From NCBI GenBank assembly GCA_964036195.1, contig OZ038450.1, forward strand, positions 31,436,794-31,500,793: a stretch of 64,000 bases of DNA, given 5' to 3'. This document shows, piece after piece, positions 42,117 through 52,711 of the stretch; position 1 is the stretch's first letter; every line of letters starts with the position of its first letter. The translations under genes were made by a program, and so were the position numbers. This DNA is from Sphaerolaimus hirsutus (Eukaryota; Nematoda; Chromadorea; Monhysterida; Sphaerolaimidae). The notes under the pieces are model-generated. The model saw only the letters and a program-made list of their open reading frames with translations. It searched no databases and was not told the DNA's origin.

Positions 42117-42488
42117 AACGCGACACTCTCCAATAGTATGACACCCTTCAATAGTGCGACACCTGAGAATAAAATGAATAACAACGTAAAGATGTGGCAA
42201 TCTGCGGAAACCGTGGATTCGGCGCTTTTGGACAAGGCGGTGGCTGTCGGTTCACAAGAGTCGTGGGCAGTTCGCAAGAGCGCCAGCCGCGTCACAACCG
42301 CCACTATTTACCATCTTTATTGCTTTACTATGTCATGCTCACGTTTGAGTTATGTGCACAGTGACGTTGTTGATTTGATGAAAAATATAATTAGACACTC
42401 TCTATTAATGCGACATCTCCTATAGTACGACACCTAAAAATGTGCTGAAAATAATAATACGACTGTCGTATTATTAGAGAATTTACGG
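42117..42488. repeat. T-ended MITE (GCGACACTC words), left end lost
   Basis: GCGACACTCTCCAATAGTAT words and the end GTATTATTAGAGAATTTACGG match the element at 27.2 kb. The central SAETVDSALLDKAVAVG frame (+ strand) corresponds to the frame in that copy. Confidence 0.7.
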
Positions 42489-42523
42489 TAGACATGCCTG
42501 GATAGTAGAGATTTGCCAGAAAA

Positions 42524-42604
42524 ATGAATGAAGTGGTGCGAGGGGATCTTTCATCCGATGGTTATACAGATGCATCTGACGGATCAGAAGCTGAGAATGA
42601 TTGA
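42524..42604 (+). CDS. Very short acidic open frame
   Basis: ATG opens MNEVVRGDLSSDGYTDASDG, then SEAEND and stop. Acidic, Ser- and Asp-rich, coding-like composition, but only 26 codons long with no splice evidence. It lies between a T relic and the H5 composite. Confidence 0.15.
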   Translation: MNEVVRGDLSSDGYTDASDGSEAEND

Positions 42605-42984
42605 AATTTGCAAACCCGCGGATCAACTGGTGCAAATTTCCACAATTACGTTTTCATCCACTTCAAGAAAATATCCATTGGAAAAATCTAATTGAAGTGA
42701 ATACTAGTGATGTAAAGGCACCGGGGCACCGGTGCCCCGGTGCTGGGCACCGAAGGGCACCAGCACCGGTGCTGGTGCGGTGCCATTGCAATCTTCGGGG
42801 GTGCCATGCCGGTGCCAGTGCCATTTTATTCAGAATAGCACCGGTGCCGGTGCGGTGCGGTGCCATTTGCCAAAGGTGCTAGCACCAGGGCAAAATAAAA
42901 CGCACCGGGAAAGGCACCGGCTAGGGCTTCATGTGCTGTGCAATTTTGTCCATAATATGTGCTTATTCATATTTCAAAAAACAG

Positions 42985-45092
42985 CAATGTGGCCACACAA
43001 GCTGGTTTTCAATGTTCCTTTTTGAAAACTCTCCTAGGCGACGCATCGCTGTATGGAATTCAAAAGTGTGCAATTTGCACTTTTATTTTTCAATAAGTGA
43101 CAGCATATGTGAATATTGGTTTCGGCAAGTCACATTTGCAGTTCAAAGTTCACATTTGCAGAACATTTTTGAAAACTGTAGGGCGACGCGTTGCCTCTGT
43201 AGCGGCGACACGTCGCCACTATAATACTCTGAAGACAATTTTGAAAACTTAAAATTGAATAATGTAGTTTTCAAAAATGATCATTACAGTTATCAAATTT
43301 GCAGAACATTTGTGAATGTAGAGATGTAGAGCGACGTACGGCGACGTCACTGTACGTCGCTGTATGCGCCAGTTTTCAATATCTGTGGAACAAATGTGAA
43401 AATGCGTCGCCTCACACATCAAAAGTAGGAAAATCGTCGCCCAGCATCACCAGTTTACAAAATTTTGCCAACTTACTTCAAAATCCTTTAAAAACCACTG
43501 GATGAATGGGTTTATGTAAAATTGACACTGTAGATGCAGTATTTTTTGCTGCATCTGATGATAGGGTCGTAGAAAACTTGAGATTTATATAAAATAAAAT
43601 AATTTTTTTTTAAAAAAACGTTGCTGTGGCGACGTTTCAGGTGACAACTGCATATGTCACCTGTTTCCATAAGTTATTACCAATTTTGAAAAGTTTTAGA
43701 TTTATGATGTTGTGAAGTGGGCGTTTTATTATATTGATTATGTCATATTTATGTGGGGTTGATGTCATATTTATGGTATTTATGTTGTTGCAACGTGAGG
43801 TCGATACCAGCATCAACACTCCAAGGTGACTAAACAACTAAACAGTATCTGGCCAGGTGCCAAACCTGATTTTCTGCATATTACATATGTCTTTTTTGTG
43901 CACTTCCACCTTGCATCACATTTACTAAGCTGAGTTTTCCTGTGCAGCTCTAGATTTTCTTGCTTCATTGCACTGCTTCACAGGTGCACTGCTTGGCTCA
44001 GCTGGACTGGAGTTTTTGGTGTTTTTGCTGCAGGCTGGAGTGTTGTAATGGCCGCCACTGAGTGCTTGGTAGTTAATTTATACCCTTTGCACTGACACTT
44101 GGAAGTTGTGCACACACAGTAAATAATTTTGAAAAAATCTCGGGAAACATAAAAAGACTATGTGATGTTTTCCAAGCCTTTTTGCATCTTTACTTTTCTT
44201 TTACAAGACTTTCACTCAATTCCTCAATTCCATGGATAGATCTAGATAACTTTTGAATTTTCAAAAAGGTTCTAGTTTATGTTAAATTTCGTGACAGATT
44301 GTAATATTAAATGAAAACATTTCTGAAAACAATACAATAAAATTGTTTTTATTTTTTTGTGCTAGTGTATTGAATGTGACATCGTCGCAGTCAGTGTTCA
44401 CTTGTTGTTCATTTTTTTGGCTTTCATTTACATACAAAATCAGCTGTTTGAATAGCACTTGTTATTTTTAAAAAAATTATAAGGTGAATTGTATAAAAAT
44501 ATCATTATATGTTTTGCAGAAATGTTATTGAATTCAGTTTTTTTTGTTTGATGTGAAAAAATAAGGGCTTTTTACTGTGATAATGTGATAATTACAGATA
44601 CAGGGATGTAATTTAAAAAAATTATTTAATGTTTTGAGCATCACAACAATTTCTCCATCATCTTTGAACTTCTATCATGAAACATGGTATCAAATGAAAG
44701 AGAAAAAAAAACTGGACATATATCTGAGACGGATATCATATACAATGTAAAACCAAATTTTTAAAAATATTTATAGTTATAAAATGAATTAATTTTTAAA
44801 AATATGTATAACATCGCTAAAAATATACAATACAGTCCCAAAAATCAAGCATAATTTTCTGCATCACATGCCGCTTACAGCTTGTCCTACAAATTTGTAC
44901 TTATTCAACAAAAAAATATTTTGTCTGCAGCATTTTACCAGAGTTTTCAAATATGTGTTCTTCCGGAGGAAAAATAGAAAAAAAACAAAGATGGCGGCCG
45001 TTTGGCTCATTACACAGACTGTTTAAATGAATTTGAAAACAAAATAATGGGTTTTCACAGAGGGAACCTTGAAAACCAGCTTGTGTGGGGCC
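42985..45092. repeat. TIR element (GGCCACACAAGCTGG) nested in H5
   Basis: GGCCACACAAGCTGGTTTTC at the left is inverted as GAAAACCAGCTTGTGTGGGG at the right. Near the left end are GGCGACGCGTTGCC and GCGACACGTCGCC words. Most of the remaining 1.5 kb is featureless. Target duplication is not resolved. Confidence 0.65.
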
Positions 45093-45530
45093 AATATATT
45101 TACCCAACCGTTTTTGCCTATTTTGTAAACCTCCCATCAAATAAATATAGGTACCTACTGTGAAATCCATTATACCTGATACGTGATCTGATGAGAAAAT
45201 CTAAAATTTTGTTGTAGGTATTTTAAATCATTTTTATATTTTATATGTATCTCACTTGTTTGTTCAAAATTTGTAGTCAGTTTATGACAGAGATAGTTCC
45301 ATTCTCTGTACAGCAACGACTCCGATCACTAGACAATACTGGCTATGGACATTGCAGTGAATTAAATATTTTATCTTTCATTTGTGATCATTGTAATTGC
45401 TTCATAAAAGTGATTGCCACATCATTCTGATCATATTAAGTGCTCAACCATCAAAATCGGTTGAAAATTCATGGCAATATGCACTTCCAAAGGTGAGACC
45501 ACTGAGAAACTGCCCGATATTTACTTCAGA
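45093..45530. other. Interior of the H5 composite
   Basis: No gene or element recognised between the nested TIR element and the right CACCGG array. Confidence 0.4.
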
Positions 45531-45574
45531 AATTCCAGCCCGGTGCGGTGCCTTTCGGTGCTAGCACCGGCAAC

Positions 45575-47507
45575 TAGGGTGTCAAATTTCCGTTTCCGTT
45601 TTCCGTTTCCGCCTTTCCGCAGGAAAATTTTTTACCTTTCCGTTTTCCGTTTTCCGGCAGCCGAAAAATTTTTACCTTTCCGTTTTCCGTATTCCGGCAG
45701 CTGACAAATTTTTACCTTTCCGTTTTCCGTTTTCCGGCAGCTGAAAAGTTTTTACCTTTCCGTTTCCGTTTTTCCAGCCCATTTTTCCGTTTTCCGGCTG
45801 AAAAATTTTTACCTTTCCGTTTCCGTTTTACCAAGCCATTTTTCCATTTTCTGGTATGATTTTCAGTTTTCTGGCATTTTTCCATTGTTTTTCCAATCTG
45901 TATTTATCTTCAATTGGCTCATCCCATTGTGTTGTTTTTGTCTCTTGGAGCAGCATTGACAACTGGGATTTCAGGGTCAGTGAAACAGGTGCTGTGAACC
46001 CAATTGGGTCATAAGCTGACACCAATAATTGTTTCAAGTTTTGTCTGGTTGGTGTTGTGATGCTGTCAATTTGCAATTTTGGTGTTGATATTGCCAGCAT
46101 GTTTGTTCGGTGATTTTATTTAATGCCCATTACTGCGACAATTTTATTCACCTTTGGACTCCTGTCGTTTTCTGCTATTTCATTCATGACTGATCTGGAG
46201 TTTGACAGCCATTCCCTCATGTTCATAGAACATTGGTTAAATAAAGCTTTGACTTTGTAATATAGTTCTAAAGCTTCAACTTCATTCGTGACACTCATGA
46301 TGAAGTTATCGACGTAAATGTTGTTTATTATCATCACCAACTGGTTTCGTTCCCCTTCATTTTCTTCATATTCATTCATGTTGTTTATTTTCACATTTAA
46401 ATGGTATTTTATGACTGCTCCCAAAATTGCTGGGCTGCAGACAAGTCCAAACAGTACTCATTTAAAATGAAGTACTATTAAGTTATTTTCAGTTACTGGT
46501 TTTGAGGCATCTTTCAGCAAGAAAAATCGTGTGCAGTCTCTAGCTTGGTCATGCAATCCTATTTGCAAAAATGCCTTTTCAATATCGGCAATTAATGCTA
46601 GATTGCCTGCCCTGAACCTCAGGAGTAGGCCCAGTGCTAATGGTGTTGTAATTGGTCCTCTAAAAAGGCACTCGTTGAAACTGGGCTTACCTGCCGACCC
46701 ATCATACACGATTCTGCATGATGTCGATTTGCCCGGCGTGATTACTGGCTGGTGTGGCAGGTAATGAATCCCCTTGTTGTCTGTTTTGTCGTCACAGATC
46801 TCAATTATTCCCTTTTCTAGTTGGTCATCCAAAACTTTCCGGTATTGTTTGAATAAGTTTGGATCTTTGTTGAATCTTCTTATCAGTGATTTAAACCGCA
46901 CCAAGGCTTCTGCTTTTCCTGTGGGCAGGTCACTGATACTCTCTTTATATGGCCAGTCAATATAGTATCATTTGTGGTTGTCGTTGAATTTTATGCTATT
47001 TATTATCATCTCCTCTGCAATGTTGTCATCAATTGCATAGTGGTCATCAGTGATTCCCACTGCTTCTAGACTGTGAAATTGTCATAGTGTTTCCTTTCCT
47101 ATGGCTACTATGGCTACTTTTTGATGATTTTTTGTTGGTTCAGTTAAGCTTGAACTACAAGTGAAGTTACAGGCATGATCCATAGTTGCAGAATGTACAG
47201 CTACCTCAATCAAAGCCAAACAGGCAAACCTGCATGCAGGTTTTCCTTCTGCAAATTTGTCTATTACTGTGCTAATTTCACTTTATTTTTTTCCGTTTCC
47301 GTGAAAATTTTGCTTTCCGTTTTCCGTTTTCCGGCATTTCATTTTTCCGTTTTCCGTTTTCCGGCCGACAATTTTTTTTTACCTTTCCGTTTTCCGTTTT
47401 CCGCTGAGTGAAATTTTTTTACCTTTCCGTTTTCCGTTTTCCGGCAGAAATTTTTTTTTTACCTTTCCGTTTTCCGTTTTCCGTAAAAAAATTTTTTTGA
47501 CACCCTA
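45575..47507. mobile_element. H6 hAT-type MITE carrying a BEL/Pao fragment
   Basis: TAGGGTGTCAAATTTCCG and TTTTTTTGACACCCTA are the ends. CCGGCAAC is duplicated at 45567-45574 and 47508-47515. TTTTCCG arrays occupy about 45580-45890 and 47285-47490. AAGCCAAACAGGCAAACCTG corresponds to the centre of the other H6 copies, and about 1.3 kb of retrotransposon sequence lies beside it. Confidence 0.93.
45828..47115 (-). pseudogene. BEL/Pao-type reverse transcriptase relic
   Basis: Three successive minus-strand frames (about 47115-46458, 46424-46116 and 46100-45828) follow BEL/Pao order. First comes the pre-RT segment with LWQFHSLEAVGI, then RT with ITPGKSTSCRIVYDGSAG, LIADIEKAFLQIGL and the active-site region where YVDN stands for the usual YVDD, then LLVSAYDPIGFTAPV. 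The frames are separated by shifts, and an in-frame TGA lies near 46970. No LTRs, protease, RNase H or integrase are present. It is a dead internal fragment, and its antisense frames are meaningless. Confidence 0.85.
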
Positions 47508-47892
47508 CCGGCAACCCGCCGGTGCCCTTCGGTGCCGGTGCAATTTTTTCCAAAAGGCACCGGTGCCGGTGCGGTGCGGTGCCATTTTCTGGCCGGTGCT
47601 CCAGGGTGCCAGGTGCCCTTTTCATGAGTTGGCAAAGGTGCCGGTGCGGTGTGGTGCCTTTTTTCCCGGTGCCTTAACCATCACTAGTGAATGCATTGTT
47701 TTGTTGGATGACAATTCACAATGCATTGTGTTTGAATTGAACGTCACATGTAACTATGATTGTTGCAAAACATTTTTGTTGCTTGTCTGGTTTTTGTTGG
47801 AGATCCTGGAGAACATGAACAAAGTTATTGGTGTGTGCACTACAGCGCTAGAGAAACATTTTAGCCACACGCAGGGTTACATACACACTTAT

Positions 47893-48098
47893 TTTTCCTG
47901 GCGCCATTGGCGCCTGGCGCCCACTTTTTCAAATGGCGCCATGGCGCCCTTGGCGCTTGGCGCCCTCTTTCCGTGGCGCCCTTGGCGCCTGGCGCCCTTA
48001 TTCTGTGGCGCCCTTGGTGCTTGGCGCCCGCTTTCCGAATGGCGCCATGGCGCCATTGGCGCCTGGCGCCCATTCTTTCTGGCGCTTTTCCATCACTA
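47893..48098. repeat. H5 element, left end lost (GGCGCC arrays)
   Basis: GGCGCCATTGGCGCCTGGCG words end in GGCGCTTTTCCATCACTA. The array keeps long frames open on both strands, which are artefacts. Confidence 0.75.
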
Positions 48099-48366
48099 TT
48101 CGAGTGAATAACATGAAGAATTTTTTCGGAGATATCTAGTTTCGGATGAATATTTAGGTACCTATTTTGGTGTGGAGATATCGAGTTTCGGATGAATAAT
48201 TGCATTTTTTTCAAAAATCGAAGTCTCTGTATCTCGGGAACGATATGAGATATTTACGTAAATTGTTTTTTATTTTGATGAAAAAAGTATATAAGTATCA
48301 GATCCGCACCTAACTCATTTTTTTCCACTCTGGTCTTTATCGAGTTTCGGAACCAACGCCTCATTT
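48099..48366. other. GATATCTAGTTTCGGATGAA repeat
   Basis: GATATCTAGTTTCGGATGAA at about 48131 recurs as GATATCGAGTTTCGGATGAA at 48178, and ATCGAGTTTCGG occurs again at 48338. Otherwise unassigned. Confidence 0.45.
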
Positions 48367-48981
48367 GTCCTGACAATTGACACTTTGCTTCACATTTGAC
48401 ATGACACTTGGCATTTTGCATGACAATCGACACTTTACTTTACATTTGACATGACACTTGACATTTTGCATGACAATTGACACTTTACAAGTTTCATATT
48501 TTTGTAAATTGTCTAAAAATTCATATATTTTTTATAAATTTTTTATCTTGTTGCTTGAGTTTCTACCTGCCATTTGTCATGACAATTGACACTTTGCATA
48601 ACATTTTACAAATGCACCCAGCACACTCCAGTAGTCCTTCTACTGAAAATAAAAATTGTTGTTATCAATAACTGTAACTTTACACGTGCAACTAGCTAAC
48701 AATACCTACTGCATGCAACTTTTTTAAGTAATGGAAAAGTTTGTCACAGCATCTGTTTTTCATGTTTATGTCTAATGATAACAATTTTCTGGCCTTGCAT
48801 GCCAGATTCAGATTTTTTGTAAAAATTTTGAAAAATTTTTATCAAAAAGTGTCATTTTTTATTATTAACGACTTTTAGGGATAAAATAAAAAAAATTAAA
48901 TGAAATGAAACAAGAAGACATTAAGATGAAATACATTTTTATACAATTTGTATACAAATAATTTTTATAAAACCAACCCTG
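48367..48981 (+). repeat. H4 right half
   Basis: GACAATTGACACTTTGC words, CACACTCCAGTAGTCCTTCT, AACAATACCTACTGCATGC and the end TATAAAACCAACCCTG match the full H4 copies. The left half is missing. Confidence 0.75.
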
Positions 48982-48996
48982 ATGCTGACTCATAAC

Positions 48997-49151
48997 TAGT
49001 GATGTAAAAAGCACCAGACTTTTGGCGCCAAGTGCCAAAAGCGCCATGGTGCTTTTCCGGAACTAGCGCCAAGCGCCAATATCGCCACAGCAAAATGGCG
49101 CCATGGCGCTTTTTGCTTTGGCGCTAGCGCCATGGCGCTTTCACATCACTA
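48997..49151. mobile_element. H5 hAT-type MITE, minimal
   Basis: TAGTGATGTAAAAAGCACC and GCGCTTTCACATCACTA are the ends. CTCATAAC is duplicated at 48989-48996 and 49152-49159. Its right target copy also serves as the left target copy of the next H8 element. Confidence 0.94.
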
Positions 49152-49711
49152 CTCATAACTAACGATGGCAAACCTCCCAAAAAAGTATTTAAATTTTTAA
49201 GTGTTTTTTCTAAAATGAATTTTCGAATTTTTGAATTTTTTCCCAAATTAATTTTTGAATTTCGAATTGCATTTTCAAATTTTTTAATCTTTTTTGGCAA
49301 TATTCAATTTTTTTTAGAAAAAGATTGAATTTAAAGCTTAAAACACAGTATTTGGACTGTTTTCATGTTTGGAGACCCTTTTAACCTTAATACTGTAAGT
49401 GAAGCATGACATGACAATTTCATATCACTTTTTAACATGACAAATGGTAGAAACACTTATGTGGATCAGTTTGCACCATTTTCACTAGGGCAGAATGCCT
49501 TCCAAAAATGTTTGTGTGACTGCCCCTCGGAAGACCCGCGAGCGATTTTTTTGATGGACCGGAGTATCTATCCGCGGAAGTAGAGCGCCGCGGTTCTAAT
49601 TGTTTGGGCGGCTCCCTGCATTCCTAAATAGATGTCATAAATAGATGGAGTCTGCCGCTGCCCCCGCGGATGCCATTTCAATGTTTTTTAATGTTTGTTT
49701 ATTGTTACATG

Positions 49712-50937
49712 TAACGATGGCAAAAAAAGATTCGAAAATTCGAAAACATTTTCGAATTTTCGAATTTTTTCGTAATTTTCGAATTTTTATTTTGCCCCTA
49801 GAAAAAACACTTAAAAATCGATTTATTTTTCAAAAGATTCGAAAATTCGAAAATTCGAAAATTCAAAAATAGTTTTCGAATTTTTTAGGGAATTCAAGGC
49901 AACAAAAAACGCTGTTAAGTTCAACGTGCTAAATAAATCAAAGATTGATACTCGGCGCGTATCGAAAAGCGAAACGTAACAAAAAAACGTTGAAATGTCA
50001 TCCACGGCGGAAGAGGCGGACTTCAACGCATCCGTTTTTATACTGTATTTCCTCGAAATATCCCCCCCTCGAAATACCCCCTCAAAGTTTTCACTATACA
50101 TTTATAAACCCCCCTCGAAATACCACCCCCCCCCCCCAATTTGGTGTATAGAGAACGTAATGCAGTTTGTGATCTGGGAAATACAGAACACACATCAAAA
50201 ACAATGACTGTGTTGTTTAGAACAGGGTCTTATAAATGGCGTTAGTACCATCTACGTTAGTACCATCTAATTTAGTACCATCTACGTACTTATATAAGTA
50301 TATAGAGTCTTATAAATGGCAGTTTTTGTTGCATTTTTTGACATCTGTGTTACCTAAAAACAACAATTTAATACTGGGATTTCGAAAAATTTCTGGCTAA
50401 ATAATACACCCCGTCGAAATACCCACCCTCGTTTAACCCCCCCCCCAAGTTTCCACTCTGAAAAAATAATATGGTATTTGATGCCATTTTTGTATTTTTT
50501 TGCTGATATTTTATTTGATGCCAACTTTTAAATTGTTGTTTTTATTGCCTTCACTCTGTTGGCGAATTAAATGTATCAATGTGTGAATTAAATGAAGCAG
50601 CACACTGGTTTGCATAACTCCTTCGTCCATTTTTAATGCTAATTTATGGTTAAAATAAGGTTAGAACAACTGAGCAGAACATGAAGACAGTCTAAATTCT
50701 GTGTTTAAAGCTTAATATTCAATATTTTTCAAAAAAGATTCGAAAATTATTTGAAAAAATTCGAAAACTAGCCAAAAAAATTCGAAAATTGCCAAAAAAG
50801 ATTCGAAAATTCGAAATTCGAAAATTAAATTCGAATTTCGAAAATTATTTTGAAAAAAATTCGAAAATTCGAAAATTCATTTCAGAAAAAACACTTAAAA
50901 ATTTAAATACTTTTTTTTCGACTGTTTGCCATCGTTA
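49712..50937. mobile_element. H8 hAT-type MITE, inner copy
   Basis: TAACGATGGCAAAAAAAG and GACTGTTTGCCATCGTTA are the ends. GTTACATG is duplicated at 49704-49711 and 50938-50945. Its middle holds a start codon at 49995 (MSSTAEEADFNASV), cut by a T element. The outer copy has a counterpart on the minus strand from 49676 (MASAGAAADSIYL). Confidence 0.92.
50043..50473. mobile_element. T-family MITE nested in inner H8
   Basis: CTGTATTTCCTCGAAATATC follows TA, and AAAAAATAATATGG precedes TA. The interior includes GAGAACGTAATGCAG, and CCGTCGAAATACCC words lie near the right end. It interrupts the coding-like segment described for the inner H8. Confidence 0.8.
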
Positions 50938-51390
50938 GTTACATGAGACTTTTTCAGACCCACCGCATATCAATTGTCACTTTATTTAGCACGCTGAACT
51001 TAAGATCGCTTTTTGTCACCTTGAATTCCCTGAAATTTTTTTTGAATTTTCAAATTTTCAAATTTTTTAAAAAAGAAATCGATTTTTAAGTGTTTTTTCC
51101 AGGGGTGGAATAAAAATTCAAAAATTATGACAAAATTTGAAAATATTTTCGAATTTTCGAATCTTTTTTTGCCATCGTTACTCATAACCATACTTGGGAA
51201 CTTTTGGAAAGAACGGGTTGTTTAAACGTGAAAAAACGTTTTTAACTTCTCTACTCTTGTCTGTCACGGCTAGGTGGAGAAATCATATACATAAGTATAA
51301 AGATAAATCATATAGCATGAAATATACACATCTCGGAAAGGATAAATGATTGAAGGCAAATCTTATAGGATATGCGCGGTGCATAGAAAC

Positions 51391-52129
51391 CAGAGTTGTT
51401 AAAATACCGGTATTTTTGGAAAGTGTAAGTGTAAGGTATTTTAAAAATACCAAGGTAAGTGTAAAAAAAGTGTAAGTGTAATTTTTTTTTAGGAAGAGCT
51501 CTCACTGTTGAGCATTAAAAAACACCACTGTTTTCACCTTTAGATCACTTTATTTGTCATTTTCATGCATTATTTCACATTTTACTGCATTTTATAAAAT
51601 ATTCTGTAACAAATACTGTAGTGGTATGAAATTCCCTAATAATGGCACTTTTTCAGTGTTGATATTTTACTGATTAAGCAATGCATTGCACACTGTTTAA
51701 ATGCAAGAATGGATATGCAGCAAATGTCAATGCAAAAGCCAGTTGACTTTGTGTCCAGTTGGTGAATTTCCATTGATCTTGTCCTTTTTTACAAAAGTAT
51801 GATGAACTGTAGAATACCATAAGTACTGATCAAAGGTTGGAGATCAAAGGCTAGTTTGTACATTTGTCATATTTTCAACATTCAATGCATAACTGCATGT
51901 GTGCACTGTGCAGTTATTTTTTGTACATGACCCTATTTTATGCTTTCTCAAAAGCATAAAACAGGGCCATCTGAAAGAAAAAAATACACTTTCTGTACCC
52001 GGGTATTTTGCTCAGGAAAGTGTAAAAAAAGTGTATGGGTATTTTATGAAAGTGTAAGTGTAAGTGTAAATATAAATACCCATTTACCCGGGTATTTCGG
52101 GTAAGTGTAAATACACTTTCGCAACTCTG
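51391..52129. mobile_element. H3 hAT-type MITE (AGTGTAAGTG arrays)
   Basis: CAGAGTTGTTAAAATACC and CACTTTCGCAACTCTG are the ends. ATAGAAAC is duplicated at 51383-51390 and 52130-52137. AAAGTGTAAGTGTAA words replace ACGCTTACGCTT of the 35.8-kb copy, while TIR-proximal ATACCGGTATTTT is kept. Confidence 0.94.
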
Positions 52130-52187
52130 ATAGAAACAAATAAGTAAATTGGTGCGGGGTGATGAGGGATTGGTGTTAAAACGTATT

Positions 52188-52548
52188 GGCATGGTCATGA
52201 CAATTGACACTCTACTCAACATTTTCATGAATATTGACACTTTCCATTCCATTTCATATGACATTTTGACACTTTACATGGCTTGGGACTGCCCCAGCTC
52301 CGCGAATGAACAGGTTGAACTATAAACAACAGAAAAAAATTTTATAAAAAATATGAATTTTTATACAATTTTTACAAAAATATGAATTTGTATACAATTT
52401 TACAAAAATTTTACAAACATTCAAATTTTTATACAATTTTTATTTTTGTTTTGAAATTTTCCATTTTATTTTATTTTATTTTATTCTTCAATTTTCCATT
52501 TTATTTTGATTTTATTTTTATTCTTTTCTGCGATTTTGCCAACCCTGG
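52188..52548 (-). repeat. H4 left half, reversed
   Basis: TGGGACTGCCCCAGCTCCGC, AAATATGAATTTTTATAC words and CGATTTTGCCAACCCTG are the reverse complement of the left half of the 57.6-kb H4 copy. Confidence 0.75.
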
Positions 52549-52555
52549 TTATGAG

Positions 52556-52657
52556 TAGTGATGTAAAAGCTCCTGGCATTTGCACGAAATTGAAACGCGC
52601 CGTGGTGCTTTTGACGTGTGGTATTTACCATAGTCCGAGTGCTTTTTTACATTACTA
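52556..52657. repeat. Short H5-ended element without GGCGCC arrays
   Basis: TAGTGATGTAAAAGCTCC and GTGCTTTTTTACATTACTA are the ends, with only about 65 bp between them and no array. No clean target duplication. It may represent a stripped derivative. Confidence 0.6.
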
Positions 52658-52711
52658 CCTTATGTCTCCAAGTATAATTCCCCGGTTCATAGTGCCCAGG
52701 CACTATGCAAT

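Larger units (their letters stand above)
42705..47686. mobile_element. H5 hAT-type element, 5 kb composite (CACCGG arrays)
   Basis: TAGTGATGTAAAGGCACC and GGTGCCTTAACCATCACTA are the ends. GTGAATAC and GTGAATGC flank it (seven of eight). CACCGGTGCCGG words replace the GGCGCC words of other H5 copies. The interior contains a TIR element (42985-45092) and an H6 element (45575-47507) with a BEL/Pao relic. No hAT transposase is recognised. Confidence 0.82.
49160..51181. mobile_element. H8 hAT-type MITE, outer copy (TTCGAAAATT arrays)
   Basis: TAACGATGGCAAACCTCCC and CTTTTTTTGCCATCGTTA are the ends. CTCATAAC lies at 49152-49159 and 51182-51189. AATTTTCGAATTTTTGAA words flank a GC-rich non-repetitive segment (49500-49690), and a second H8 is nested inside. 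Confidence 0.9.

Noticed and set aside
41685..42425. 246-residue plus-strand frame
   Set aside because: It crosses an H5 array and a T element. Only the SAETVDS portion is of interest, and that belongs to the T element.
45828..46965. Plus-strand frames over the BEL/Pao relic
   Set aside because: Antisense shadows of the reverse-transcriptase frames.
47497..48214. 204- and 117-residue frames rich in APWRHWRLAP-like repeats
   Set aside because: GGCGCC and CACCGG arrays keep all frames open; no domain or splice support.
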